Assembly (NCBI GenBank): GCA_965215045.1
Contig: OZ244031.1
Coordinates: forward strand, 1,860,001 to 1,924,000
Direction: 5' to 3'
Source: G965215045 sp965215045
Lineage (GTDB): Bacteria; Pseudomonadota; Gammaproteobacteria; JABABF01
Length of the DNA: 64,000 bases
The position numbers were made by a program, and so were the translations under genes. Of this stretch, positions 1 to 8,718 are shown piece by piece. The notes beneath the pieces are model-generated. The model saw only the letters and a list, made by a program, of their open reading frames with translations. It had not been told where the DNA came from and did no database searches. Within the stretch, counting starts at the first letter, position 1. Each line of letters starts with the position of its first letter.

Positions 1-1
1 C

Positions 2-721
2 CAGCTGTATGTCTGGGTGCCGGGGCGCAAGGCCTTGGCCAGTGCCGATTATTACCAGGGCTTTCTGCCCAACGCCGGCAATGGCAAACGGGTGCAGCGT
101 CACCCGGAGGAGTGGGCACAGGCATTGCGGGAGATGGCGGGGCTGGGTGCAGAATACCTGTTGCCCGCGCATGGCGAGGAAATCATCGGGGATGCGCGCT
201 ACATTCGCGAAAGTTTCACGTTGCTGGCCGACGCCCTGCAGTCGATTGTTGAGCAGACTATCGTCGGGCTGAACGCGGGTCTGCGCAAGGACCAGGTATA
301 CCGCGGGGTGCATTTGCCGGAGTCCATGGCGCGAGACCCCCGCCTGCGCGAGCAATACGTATCCGTGCAGGACATCTCCAAGATGGTGATCAAGCAATAC
401 ACCGGGTGGTGGGATGATATTCCCTCGCACTGGACGCCGGCACCGCTGGAAGAACAGGCGGCGGAGATCAGTGCCCTGGCCGGCGGTGTGGAACGCCTGG
501 TGGAGCGCGCCCTGGCCTTGGCGGCAGGGGACAATCTGCGGCTGGCTTCCCACCTCGTGGACTGGGCCTGGTTCAGCGAGCCCGGCAATCCCCGGGTACA
601 GCAAGCGGTACTGGATATCTACCGCCAGCGGGTGCTGGCACCGGAGACCAATACCATGGAGATGCTGGAATACCTGGACATGATGGCCCTGGCGCGCGCC
701 CGGCAGCTGCGGAGGGAATAA
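2..721 (+). CDS. Alkyl sulfatase-like metallo-beta-lactamase protein, C-terminal part (5' end outside window)
   Basis: The reading frame is open from base 2, so the gene starts before the window; 239 residues remain. The early part reads LYVWVPGRKALASADYYQGF, then LLPAHGEEI, where the His-Gly looks like a late metal-ligand loop of the metallo-beta-lactamase fold. After that comes a helical region (GWWDDIPSHW, then WAWFSEPGNP and RQRVLAPE) like the dimerisation domain of alkyl/aryl sulfatases of the SdsA/BDS1 type. Such enzymes hydrolyse sulfate esters using two zinc ions. The N-terminal HxHxDH motif would lie outside the window and cannot be checked. The next gene is convergent and begins directly after the stop. 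Family assignment is good; the substrate is unknown. Confidence 0.75.
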   Translation, partial: QLYVWVPGRKALASADYYQGFLPNAGNGKRVQRHPEEWAQALREMAGLGAEYLLPAHGEEIIGDARYIRESFTLLADALQSIVEQTIVGLNAGLRKDQVYRGVHLPESMARDPRLREQYVSVQDISKMVIKQYTGWWDDIPSHWTPAPLEEQAAEISALAGGVERLVERALALAAGDNLRLASHLVDWAWFSEPGNPRVQQAVLDIYRQRVLAPETNTMEMLEYLDMMALARARQLRRE

Positions 722-1288
722 TCAGTGAATGAATTTGCGCCCTTTTGCGTAGCGGGCAACGTACTGTTCCAGGCTCAGCAGGTACTGCTTGTTTTTCAGA
801 CCGCCGGCGTAGCCGGTCAACGAACCGTCGCTGCCGACAATCCGGTGGCAGGGGACAATGATTGACAACGGGTTGGCACCGCAGGCGTGGCCGACGGCGC
901 GTCCGGCGTTGGGCCGTTCGATCACCCTGGCCAGTTCACCGTAGGAGACCGTCCTGGCGTAGCGGACCTTGCGCATTGCCTGCCATACCGTTTGCTGGAA
1001 CGGGGTGCCGTCGGGGGCCAGGGGCAGCTCGAAACGCCGTCTCCGGCCGTCAAAATATTCCCGGAGCTGGGCACGGGTTGCGCGCAGGACGGCAATTTGT
1101 TTTTGCTTCCAATGCGGTTTCGGGGTTCGTGGACGCCCATTGTGAGGTTGCTGTATTTCCCGCAGGTGTTCCTTATCGGCACAGAGCAGCAGGGCGCCGA
1201 TCGGTGTCTCCAGGAAGCAGTAATACAGGGTGTCGATCGGCTCGAGCACTCCCGGGCGGGAAAATGAAAAAATGATTATACCTGTCAT
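722..1288 (-). CDS. ogt: Methylated-DNA--protein-cysteine methyltransferase
   Basis: Direct repair of O6-alkylguanine: the alkyl group is moved irreversibly to the active-site cysteine, seen in IVPCHRIVG (about residues 144-152). The helix-turn-helix and asparagine hinge region (GELARVIERPNAGRAVGHA) precedes it, and the N-terminal domain is the short Ogt type. I chose the ATG at 1288, giving 188 residues, close to the family length. The frame stays open to 1468, but the extra 60 residues are three copies of a 20-residue unit encoded by a 60-bp tandem repeat (next entry) and each copy carries its own ATG, so longer isoforms are possible. A GTG at about 1255 would also give a family-like start. 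The stop directly abuts the upstream convergent gene. Confidence 0.93.
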   Translation of the reverse strand: MTGIIIFSFSRPGVLEPIDTLYYCFLETPIGALLLCADKEHLREIQQPHNGRPRTPKPHWKQKQIAVLRATRAQLREYFDGRRRRFELPLAPDGTPFQQTVWQAMRKVRYARTVSYGELARVIERPNAGRAVGHACGANPLSIIVPCHRIVGSDGSLTGYAGGLKNKQYLLSLEQYVARYAKGRKFIH

Positions 1289-1480
1289 AGGCACCCGGGC
1301 ATCGTCTTGCACCTCCTTGCAGATGACATCCGGGTGTGGTCCCGTCATAGGCTCCCGGGCATCGTCTTGCGCCTCCTTGCAGATGACATCCGGGTGTGGT
1401 CCCGTCATACGCTCCCGGGCATCGTCTTGCACCTCCTTGCAGATGACATCCGGATGTGGTCCCGTCATAGGCTCCCGGGA
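1281..1480. repeat. 60-bp tandem repeat, three full copies plus a partial one
   Basis: Copies begin at 1281, 1341 and 1401 with a fourth partial copy at 1461-1480. Units differ at only a few positions. On the minus strand each unit holds an ATG, an AAGGAGG purine run and, because 60 is a multiple of three, an uninterrupted frame that joins the ogt frame. The encoded unit contains HPDVICKEVQDDAR. This is probably non-coding minisatellite DNA that happens to read through, but every copy brings its own Shine-Dalgarno-like sequence and start codon. Confidence 0.9.
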
Positions 1481-1646
1481 TATCGGGGGAGGGGAGGCCG
1501 TGCTCTGCTACAATGCAACGGCTCTCTTGTAGAGGCGTCGGGAGTGCCGGGATCGCGGCTCGTGTCGCCGCCTGTCCGGGCGCCGCCGGCGCAGCGAACG
1601 CGCGTTCCTCCCGCTTCCCGGGATTTCACTGCCGGAGAATGAGTCC
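1481..1646 (+). promoter_or_regulatory. thiC upstream region; -10-like TACAAT, no recognisable THI box
   Basis: A TACAAT hexamer at 1509-1514 could be the -10 of the thiamine operon, but there is no convincing -35. I searched this leader for the conserved TPP riboswitch blocks (CTGAGA and ACCTGATCTGG-like) and did not see them. A GGAG at 1633-1636 is the likely ribosome binding site for the GTG start of thiC. Confidence 0.3.
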
Positions 1647-3467
1647 GTGAGCCAAAAACCCACCGCCCTTCATCGTCCCCTGCGCGAGAGTGCCCGGCTG
1701 CACCCCGAGTACCAGGCACCGTTCCCCGCCTCGCAAAAAATTCATGTTGCCGGCGAACGTCCGGAACTGCGCGTTGCCATGCGGGAAATCACCCTGGGAA
1801 GCCCCGGTAATGGCACCGGGCAGAACGCGCCGGTCCTGCGCGTCTACGACACCTCCGGCCCCTATACCGATCCCGCACAGAGGGTCGATATCCGCGCGGG
1901 ACTGGAGCCGGTGCGCCTGCCGTGGATCCTGGAGCGCGCCGACACGGAGGAGGTGGGGGCACATTCACTGCATACCCGGCAGCGGCGTCAGGATCTGCGG
2001 GCGGACGGCGTGCGTTTCGGTGCCGAACGCCAGCCGCGCCGCGCGCTTGGCAACGCTGCAGTGACCCAACTGCATTATGCGCGCCGGGGCGTGGTGACTC
2101 CGGAGATGGAGTACATCGCGGTCCGGGAAAACATGGGCCGGCCCCCGGGTGAGCAGACGAAGATCACGCCGGAGTTTGTCCGCGAGGAGGTGGCGCGGGG
2201 ACGGGCAATTATCCCGGCCAATATCAATCATCCCGAGGCCGAGCCGATGATTATCGGGCGCAATTTCCTGGTCAAGATCAATGCGAACATCGGCAACTCC
2301 CCGGTCACTTCCTCGGTCGCCCAAGAAGTGCAGAAGATGGTCTGGGCGACACGCTGGGGTGCCGACACGGTGATGGATCTCTCCACCGGCAAAAACATTC
2401 ACGAGACCCGGGAGTGGGTGGTGCGCAACTCCCCGGTCCCGGTGGGCACGGTGCCGATTTACCAGGCCCTGGAAAAGGTCGGCGGCGTCGCAGAAGACCT
2501 GCACTGGGAAGTGTTTCGCGACACCCTGGTGGAACAGGCGGAGCAGGGGGTGGACTATTTCACGATCCATGCCGGCGTCCTCTTGCGTTACGTGCCGCTG
2601 AGTGCTGAACGGGTCACGGGCATCGTCTCCCGCGGCGGTTCGATCATGGCCAAGTGGTGCCTGGCGCATCACCGGGAAAACTTCCTCTACACGCATTTCG
2701 AGGAGATCTGCGAAATCATGCGCGCCTATGACGTCTCCTTTTCCCTGGGCGACGGTCTGCGTCCCGGGTCGATCGCTGATGCCAATGACGAGGCGCAATT
2801 CGCCGAGTTGGACACCCTGGGAGAACTGACCCGGGTCGCCTGGACGCATGATGTACAGGTGATGATCGAAGGTCCGGGTCACGTGCCGATGCACCTGATC
2901 GAGGAAAACATGCGCCGCCAGCTGGAAGTCTGCAGCGAGGCACCCTTTTACACCCTGGGCCCGCTGACCACCGACATCGCCCCGGGGTACGATCACATCA
3001 CCTCGGCCATTGGCGCGGCGATGATCGGCTGGTATGGCTGTGCCATGCTCTGCTACGTAACGCCCAAGGAGCACCTGGGCCTGCCCGATCGCGAGGATGT
3101 CAAGCAGGGCATCATCGCCTACCGCATCGCCGCCCATGCCGCGGACCTGGCCCGCGGCCACCCGGCGGCGCGCCTGCGGGACGATGCGCTGTCTGCGGCA
3201 CGCTTCGAATTCCGCTGGGAGGACCAGTTCAATCTTTCCCTGGACCCCGATACCGCGCGAGCCTACCATGATGAGACGCTGCCGCAGGAATCGGCGAAGA
3301 CCGCGCATTTTTGTTCGATGTGCGGGCCCAAGTTCTGTTCGATGGAAATCAGTCGCGAGATCCGCGAGTATGCCGCCCGCAAGCAGGAGATGGAGGAGGG
3401 CATGCGCCAAAAGGCCGAGGAATTTCGCCGGGGCGGTGCCAGGCTTTATCGCGACGCCAGTCGCTGA
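1647..3467 (+). CDS. thiC: Phosphomethylpyrimidine synthase ThiC
   Basis: Radical-SAM-like enzyme that rearranges aminoimidazole ribotide to hydroxymethylpyrimidine phosphate in thiamine synthesis. The 606-residue length and the N-terminal region (RVYDTSGPYTDP) fit the proteobacterial form. The [4Fe-4S]-binding cysteines CxxCxxxxC are near the C-terminus in HFCSMCGPKFCSMEIS (Cys 556, 559, 564). The start is a GTG preceded by GGAG; an ATG eight bases upstream is out of frame and stops at once. It is the first gene of a plus-strand cluster thiC-thiO-thiS-thiG-thiDE with 3 bp or less between most genes, so the five are probably one transcript. Confidence 0.97.
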   Translation: MSQKPTALHRPLRESARLHPEYQAPFPASQKIHVAGERPELRVAMREITLGSPGNGTGQNAPVLRVYDTSGPYTDPAQRVDIRAGLEPVRLPWILERADTEEVGAHSLHTRQRRQDLRADGVRFGAERQPRRALGNAAVTQLHYARRGVVTPEMEYIAVRENMGRPPGEQTKITPEFVREEVARGRAIIPANINHPEAEPMIIGRNFLVKINANIGNSPVTSSVAQEVQKMVWATRWGADTVMDLSTGKNIHETREWVVRNSPVPVGTVPIYQALEKVGGVAEDLHWEVFRDTLVEQAEQGVDYFTIHAGVLLRYVPLSAERVTGIVSRGGSIMAKWCLAHHRENFLYTHFEEICEIMRAYDVSFSLGDGLRPGSIADANDEAQFAELDTLGELTRVAWTHDVQVMIEGPGHVPMHLIEENMRRQLEVCSEAPFYTLGPLTTDIAPGYDHITSAIGAAMIGWYGCAMLCYVTPKEHLGLPDREDVKQGIIAYRIAAHAADLARGHPAARLRDDALSAARFEFRWEDQFNLSLDPDTARAYHDETLPQESAKTAHFCSMCGPKFCSMEISREIREYAARKQEMEEGMRQKAEEFRRGGARLYRDASR

Positions 3468-3473
3468 ATAGTG

Positions 3474-4574
3474 ATGCCGTCTCCCCTGCAGATCGGCATT
3501 GCGGGCGCCGGGCTCTGCGGCCGCCTGTTGGCGTGGCGCCTGCTGCGGCAGGGGCACAAGGTGCGCCTGTACGACCGGGATACGCCCGCGGCGAGCCGCT
3601 CTGCCGGCCTGACGGCGGCGGGTATGATCGCCCCGTGCAGCGAGGCGGCAGAAGGAGAGACGCACACCGCTTTCCTGGGAGGGGATACCTTGGCGCAGTG
3701 GTCCCAGTGGCTCGAGGAATTGCGCGCGGATGGCGGTGGTTCCGTGAGCATGCACGACGGCGGCACGCTGGCGGTTGCGCACGCCGCAGATGCAGCGGAC
3801 CTGGATCGATTCCGCGAACGCCTGGAACAGCGCATTTCCTCTCCCGGGGTGCATTGGCGGGAGTTGGACCGGGAGGCGTTGGCAGAACTGGAAGAGGAAC
3901 TGGCACCGCGTTTTCATCGCGGCATTCACTTGCCGGAAGAGGGCTGCCTGGATAACTGCGCCCTGTTCGATGCCCTGGAAAAAGCGATCCTGGCCCTGGG
4001 CGGAGAGTGGTGCGAGGGCTGCGAAGTCATCGCGGTCCGCCCGCGGGAACTGCAACTGGGCACCCATTGCGAACATTTTGATTTCAGCGCGGATTGCCGC
4101 GGCCTGGGAGCGAGTCCCGAGTGGCCCGGCCTGCGCGGTGTGCGCGGCGAACTGGTGCATGTTTTTGCGCCGGAGGTCTCCCTGTCCCGCCCGGTGCGCC
4201 TGCTGCACCCGCGTTATCGCATCTACGTGGTTCCGCGTCCGCAACACGTCTACGTGGTCGGTGCCACGGAGATCGAGAGCGAGGCCCAGACCCGGGTCAG
4301 TGTGCGCTCGGCCCTGGAACTGCTCTCGGCATTGTTCAGCTTGCATCCCGGTTTCGCCGAGGCGGAAATCCGTGAACTTCGCGCGGCCTGTCGCCCCGCT
4401 TTTGCCGACAACCGGCCCCGCCTGGAGTTCACGCCGGGGCGCGTGCGCATCAACGGCCTCTATCGCCACGGTTTCCTGTTCGCACCGCGCCTGGTCCGGG
4501 AGGCAGTGCAGCGCATGGAAGAGAGCCGGATGTCTCAGCCGCAGGCTCCCCTGTCGGCCGGTGCCTCCGCATGA
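3474..4574 (+). CDS. thiO: Glycine oxidase ThiO (FAD-dependent)
   Basis: Oxidises glycine to the iminoacetate used by ThiG for the thiazole ring. The N-terminal dinucleotide-binding motif GIAGAGLCGRLLAW is at residues 8-21, and the C-terminal FAD contact region contains RPAFADNRPRLEF and NGLYRHGFLFAP. The ATG at 3474 is preferred; a GTG at 3471 is immediately in front. About 366 residues, normal for ThiO. Its end overlaps thiS by four bases (ATGA), suggesting translational coupling. Presence of ThiO rather than ThiH indicates the oxygen-dependent route to the imine. Confidence 0.93.
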   Translation: MPSPLQIGIAGAGLCGRLLAWRLLRQGHKVRLYDRDTPAASRSAGLTAAGMIAPCSEAAEGETHTAFLGGDTLAQWSQWLEELRADGGGSVSMHDGGTLAVAHAADAADLDRFRERLEQRISSPGVHWRELDREALAELEEELAPRFHRGIHLPEEGCLDNCALFDALEKAILALGGEWCEGCEVIAVRPRELQLGTHCEHFDFSADCRGLGASPEWPGLRGVRGELVHVFAPEVSLSRPVRLLHPRYRIYVVPRPQHVYVVGATEIESEAQTRVSVRSALELLSALFSLHPGFAEAEIRELRAACRPAFADNRPRLEFTPGRVRINGLYRHGFLFAPRLVREAVQRMEESRMSQPQAPLSAGASA

Positions 4575-4777
4575 CAATCCGCGTCTCTCTCAACAGCGAG
4601 TGGCGGGAACTTCGGGCATCCTGCAGCGTGGCGGATGCACTGCAAGAGTGGGGGTACGCTTGCGAAGAAATCGCGGTGGCAGTGAACGGAGATTTTGTGC
4701 CGCGTACCGCTTATGCAATGCGCCGCCTGGAGCACAGTGATCGCGTGGACGTGGTATCCCCGGTCCAGGGTGGTTAA
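4571..4777 (+). CDS. thiS: Sulfur carrier protein ThiS
   Basis: A 68-residue ubiquitin-like sulfur carrier ending in the diagnostic Gly-Gly (SPVQGG), which is adenylated and thiocarboxylated before giving sulfur to ThiG. The early MTIRVSLNSEW strand and VAVNGDFVPR match the fold. ATGA overlap with thiO and 3 bp to thiG show tight coupling. No thiF lies in the window, so the activating enzyme (perhaps MoeB) must be elsewhere. Confidence 0.95.
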   Translation: MTIRVSLNSEWRELRASCSVADALQEWGYACEEIAVAVNGDFVPRTAYAMRRLEHSDRVDVVSPVQGG

Positions 4778-4780
4778 TAG

Positions 4781-5587
4781 ATGGTCGCCCCGCAGGACCT
4801 CTTGCGTCTGTACGGAGAATCCTTCAACAGCCGCTTATTGCTGGGCACCGCGCAGTATCCCTCCCCGGAGCAACTGCGCGAAGCGACGCTCGCCTCCGGG
4901 GTTGAGATTCTCACGGTTTCCCTGCGCCGCCACTCCCCGGGCACCGGCGGCGGTCGTGCATACTGGCAGTACATCCGTGAGCTGGGCAAAACCCTGCTGC
5001 CGAACACCGCGGGTTGCCACACCGCCGGGGAGGCGATCACCCTGGCGCAGATGTCCCGGGAATTATTCGACAGTTCCTGGGTCAAGTTAGAGGTGATCGG
5101 CGACGATTACCTGTTGCAGCCCGATCCTTTTGGCTTGCTGGAAGCGGCCCGGGTGCTGGTAGGCGAGGGTTTCCAGGTGTTTCCGTACTGCACGGATGAT
5201 CTCGTGTTGTGCCGGCGCCTGCTCGATGCGGGGTGCGAGGTGCTGATGCCATGGGGTGCCCCGATCGGCACCGGGCGCGGCATTCTCAACCCGGAACAGT
5301 TGCAGAGATTGCGTCATCGTCTGCCCGATGCGGTGCTCATCGTCGATGCGGGCATCGGTCGCCCTTCCCACGCGGCGCAGGCCATGGAATTAGGCTGCGA
5401 TGCGGTGCTGCTCAATACCGCCGTGGCACAAGCCAACCACCCGGCGGTCATGGCCGCTGCTTTTGCCGATGCCGTGCGCGCCGGGCGTGCGGCGTACCGC
5501 GCCGGCCCGGTCCCGGAACGGCAGATGGCCGCACCCAGCACGCCCACGGTCGGAATGCCTTTCTGGCATGAAATGGAAAAAGGCTGA
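4781..5587 (+). CDS. thiG: Thiazole synthase ThiG
   Basis: Forms the thiazole phosphate from deoxyxylulose 5-phosphate, ThiS-thiocarboxylate and dehydroglycine. It is a TIM barrel of 268 residues. The lysine that forms the Schiff base with the sugar is Lys102 in WVKLEVIGDD, and the phosphate-binding glycines are in PWGAPIGTGRG and DAGIGRPSHA. The DXP substrate is made by Dxs, also encoded in this window (12471-14357). The 3' end overlaps the thiDE start by 20 bp. Confidence 0.96.
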   Translation: MVAPQDLLRLYGESFNSRLLLGTAQYPSPEQLREATLASGVEILTVSLRRHSPGTGGGRAYWQYIRELGKTLLPNTAGCHTAGEAITLAQMSRELFDSSWVKLEVIGDDYLLQPDPFGLLEAARVLVGEGFQVFPYCTDDLVLCRRLLDAGCEVLMPWGAPIGTGRGILNPEQLQRLRHRLPDAVLIVDAGIGRPSHAAQAMELGCDAVLLNTAVAQANHPAVMAAAFADAVRAGRAAYRAGPVPERQMAAPSTPTVGMPFWHEMEKG

Positions 5588-7082
5588 AGAACGCCGGGCA
5601 CCTTTTGCCTGGAGCATCGCCGGTTCGGACAGCGGGGGAGGCTCCGGGGTGCAGGCGGACCTGCGCACCTTCGCTGATTTCGGGGTGCACGGCTGCACCG
5701 TGTTGACTGCGGTTACCGCCCAAGATGCCGGGCAGCTGCGGGCATCCTTTGTTCTCCCGGCATCCCAGGTGCGCGCCCAACTGGAGGCAATTGCCCGGGA
5801 CTTTCCACCCCGGGTGATTAAGATCGGCATGACGGGCAACACGGAAATTCTGCAACTGGTGGTCGATACGCTGGGGAAAACGGATGCCCCGGTAGTGTGT
5901 GACCCCGTCTTGCAGGCTTCCGCCGGGGGCAAACTGTTCGCGGGAGATGTGCGCACCGCATTCCGAACCCTGGCGCAACGGGCGCAGTTGCTGACCCCCA
6001 ATATCCCGGAAGCGGAGCACTTGTCCGGCATGAAAATTGCTGTTCCGGAAGACGTGGAAAACGCGGCCCGGGCGTTGCAGGAAGAAGGTGCCGGCACCCT
6101 GCTGATCAAGGGTGGACACCGGCAATGGGAGCGGGGGTTCGCGTGGGATTACTGGCGCAACAGGGACGGGGTTTCTTTCTGGTTGCGCACCCGGCACCTT
6201 GCGGGTGGGGAGGTGCGCGGTTCCGGTTGCACGCTGGCGGCGGCACTGAGTGCTGCGCTGGCCCTGGGTGATACGTTGGAAGACGCGCTGGTGGTCGCGC
6301 GCGCTTACCTGCACCGTGCACTGCGTTCTGCGGTTGCCGCGGGTGGCCGCCGGGTTATCGTGCCCGCCGGCCTGCCGGCAAAAGCGTCGGAGCTCCCGTG
6401 CTTGTTTCCTGTCTTTTCCACTTCTCCCGCACTCGGGGTGGCACCCTGGGAAGGCGCACCGCCGGGCCTGTACCCGGTAGTGCCCAGCACGGCATGGGTG
6501 CGCAAAATGGCCGTCTCCGGGGTGCGCACGGTGCAACTGCGCATCAAGGAAGCGTCATCGGCAAAAATCGCCACCGAAATCCGTGCGGCGGTTCGTTGCG
6601 CCCTTTCGAACGGCGTGCGCTTATTGGTCAATGATTACTGGGAAATGGCCATAGAGCACGGGGCCTGGGGCGTGCACCTGGGACAGGAAGACCTGGACGG
6701 AGCCGACCTGCAGGCCATCGCCGCCGCCGGGTTGCGCCTGGGCATCAGCACGCATTGCTGGCGCGAAATTGCCCGTGCCCGGGCACTCAGACCTTCTTAT
6801 ATTGCCCTGGGTCCCGTGTTTCCCACCACCAGCAAGGCAATGCCCTTTGCCGCCATCGGGCTTGAAAAATTACGCCTCTGGAACCGGCTGCTGGAAGAAG
6901 AATGTCCCTGCGTGGCGATCGGCGGCATTGATGCCACCAATGCCGGCGAAGTGTTGCAGACCGGCGTGGCCGGCATCTCGATGATCAGCGCGATTTGTTC
7001 TGCAGGGGATTGGCACCAGGCCGTGGATACATTTAAGCGTCTGGTGGATGAGCGTGTCCCCGGTGCCGGCGATGGCGCGTAA
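5568..7082 (+). CDS. thiDE: Bifunctional hydroxymethylpyrimidine kinase / thiamine-phosphate synthase (ThiD-ThiE fusion)
   Basis: One 504-residue protein with two domains. Residues about 10-270 are ThiD, a ribokinase-fold HMP-P kinase: SIAGSDSGGGSGVQAD at the start, LLTPNIPEAEHLSG, and the anion hole GSGCTLAAAL. Residues about 290-500 are ThiE, a TIM barrel: VQLRIKEAS, VNDYWEMAIEHGAWGVHLGQ, ALGPVFPTTSK and CVAIGGIDATNAGEV. The ATG at 5568 lies inside the end of thiG; an upstream in-frame start at 5400 would only add an antisense-like extension. The fusion joins HMP-PP formation to its condensation with thiazole phosphate. Its 3' end overlaps a convergent glycosyltransferase gene by 50 bp. Confidence 0.94.
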   Translation: MKWKKAEERRAPFAWSIAGSDSGGGSGVQADLRTFADFGVHGCTVLTAVTAQDAGQLRASFVLPASQVRAQLEAIARDFPPRVIKIGMTGNTEILQLVVDTLGKTDAPVVCDPVLQASAGGKLFAGDVRTAFRTLAQRAQLLTPNIPEAEHLSGMKIAVPEDVENAARALQEEGAGTLLIKGGHRQWERGFAWDYWRNRDGVSFWLRTRHLAGGEVRGSGCTLAAALSAALALGDTLEDALVVARAYLHRALRSAVAAGGRRVIVPAGLPAKASELPCLFPVFSTSPALGVAPWEGAPPGLYPVVPSTAWVRKMAVSGVRTVQLRIKEASSAKIATEIRAAVRCALSNGVRLLVNDYWEMAIEHGAWGVHLGQEDLDGADLQAIAAAGLRLGISTHCWREIARARALRPSYIALGPVFPTTSKAMPFAAIGLEKLRLWNRLLEEECPCVAIGGIDATNAGEVLQTGVAGISMISAICSAGDWHQAVDTFKRLVDERVPGAGDGA

Positions 7083-8679
7083 ATGGCTTGGAAAAGGCGT
7101 AAAAGGAGAGTACGATTCGAACGTATTGGAACACGTTGGGTTCGCCCTTGAACTGCAGCAGGCTGCGCTTCGGCCCGGGATTCCACAGCGGAATATAACG
7201 CAAGAAGAAGACCCGGAGCGTCAAGAAAATATTTTTCCCCATCGTTTTTAGCCCTATTTTCGCCGCAGCGGTGAGTGCTTGTCGCTCCCGGGGCGGCCTC
7301 CAGCGGAATAACAGCTGATCGATTGGCGTTTGCATGGAATGTTTGCGGCGCAACAGTTTTTGTGCCCCCGTCCGTTGTACCAGGTACGCACGCGTGTATG
7401 AACGCAGGATCAGTTCAACGGTGGAAATGTCCTTGTCGGTTATGGCGGAGACGCAGCCGTCGGGCAGGGGAATCATGCCGTACGGGGAAAAGAATTTCCT
7501 GGGCCTGCCGTCAACCCGGGGAAAAAACATGTCCGCTGAGCGGCATTCTCCCGGCTGCTTGTGTCCTTTAACCATGGCCGCAAAATCTTCTCCGGGTTTT
7601 ACAGTATCTTCCAGGATTATCGCTTGTGAGACATTTTTTTCCAGCATGGCCCGGTACGCTTGTAGATGCGAAAGGTAACGCCCGATCTCGGCTGGGCTCA
7701 ACGTGCGGCCGTATTTTTTTACCGCCAATCCGGGATCATAGATCTTTTTTAGTTGTTCTTCGGCAAGCTGTTCCCCGTTTACGGCTTCCACTGTTTCAAA
7801 GCGCAGGTTCATTTCGGCAAACTTTTTCTTTACCCGGGAAAGGCGTTCCTGGTCCCGTTTCAAGTTAATTAAAAATACCGGGAAGGTTTTCCCCTGTTTC
7901 GTGTCTAGAGATTTATTTTTGACCCCTTGTTTCAAACGGGTCAACACCTCGTCCTGGTGCCTGAATTTCTTCTTCCTGGTCACGGACTCGAAAACTGTCC
8001 AAAACTCGGGTGCCTGCCGGGCAAGCGTCGTAGCACCCCCATCCGCCTGTTCCTTGTAGACGATCCACGGGATATAGAAATTGTATTTCCAGTGATAAAG
8101 CAAGAGATCATGGTCCACCGTGACGGGGTGCCCTTCCCGTAACAGGCGTTGCGCATAGTCCAAGCGTATCACGTACGCCAATGCGCCGTAGATGACATCG
8201 ATATAAGGACTCATCTTGTAGCCCCGTGGCAGGGAGATGTTTTGATACGGGGAAAAGCATCTCCTGCAATCGGGATATATTTTGCCGTGTGATGCGGAAA
8301 GCTGCAGTAACTGGCATTCTTCGGGCAGTTCGATGCCATCCAGTACCGCGGGAAAATCCTGGTCCAGGAACGTGTCATCCTCGAGAATCACGGCTTCGGG
8401 GACCTGTCTTTCTACCATGACTTCTAAAGCCTTGAGATGAGAGAGGGCACAGGCAACAGTCACAGGCCTCAACGTATGGACATGCTTTTGTCGAGTCCGC
8501 TGCGGGTCATGGGCCTCTTCGAATTGTTCCCGGGAAAGAAGTTTTCCGTCGATTGCTTCGATGACTTCAAAGGACAGGTTCATCCGGTCGAGTTGTTCTT
8601 GCATGAATGCCAGGCGTTTCGTCTCCTGCTTCAGGTTAATGACAAGAATCGGGCGTCGGGCCCCTGTTGCCCGGGTCAT
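7033..8679 (-). CDS. Tandem-domain family 25 glycosyltransferase (LPS-type)
   Basis: A 548-residue protein made of two GT25 units. Unit 1 (about residues 8-265) has ILVINLKQETKRL, YLSH-like ALSHLKALE, and the metal-binding acidic motif VILEDDTFLDQDF. Unit 2 (about 266-548) begins PVFLINLKRDQERL and has YLSHLQAYRAM, but its acidic motif reads IILEDTVKPG, so the second Asp is lost; this unit may be catalytically weak or dead. GT25 enzymes transfer sugars to lipooligosaccharide core or proteins at the cytoplasmic membrane. No signal peptide is visible. It follows a similar gene 39 bp upstream. Acceptor and donor cannot be told from sequence. Confidence 0.85.
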   Translation of the reverse strand: MTRATGARRPILVINLKQETKRLAFMQEQLDRMNLSFEVIEAIDGKLLSREQFEEAHDPQRTRQKHVHTLRPVTVACALSHLKALEVMVERQVPEAVILEDDTFLDQDFPAVLDGIELPEECQLLQLSASHGKIYPDCRRCFSPYQNISLPRGYKMSPYIDVIYGALAYVIRLDYAQRLLREGHPVTVDHDLLLYHWKYNFYIPWIVYKEQADGGATTLARQAPEFWTVFESVTRKKKFRHQDEVLTRLKQGVKNKSLDTKQGKTFPVFLINLKRDQERLSRVKKKFAEMNLRFETVEAVNGEQLAEEQLKKIYDPGLAVKKYGRTLSPAEIGRYLSHLQAYRAMLEKNVSQAIILEDTVKPGEDFAAMVKGHKQPGECRSADMFFPRVDGRPRKFFSPYGMIPLPDGCVSAITDKDISTVELILRSYTRAYLVQRTGAQKLLRRKHSMQTPIDQLLFRWRPPRERQALTAAAKIGLKTMGKNIFLTLRVFFLRYIPLWNPGPKRSLLQFKGEPNVFQYVRIVLSFYAFSKPFTRHRRHRGHAHPPDA

Positions 8680-8718
8680 GATTGTTCCTGGACTCGGGCG
8701 GCCGGCGGTCGTGACAAT

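Noticed and set aside
1481..1646. TPP riboswitch before thiC
   Set aside because: None of the conserved THI-box blocks could be found by eye in either the short or the extended leader.
1965..4577. An 870-codon open frame on the minus strand
   Set aside because: It is antisense to thiC and thiO, both of which are certain; the protein has no recognisable motif and is rich in His, Arg and Gln as expected for a shadow frame in GC-rich DNA.
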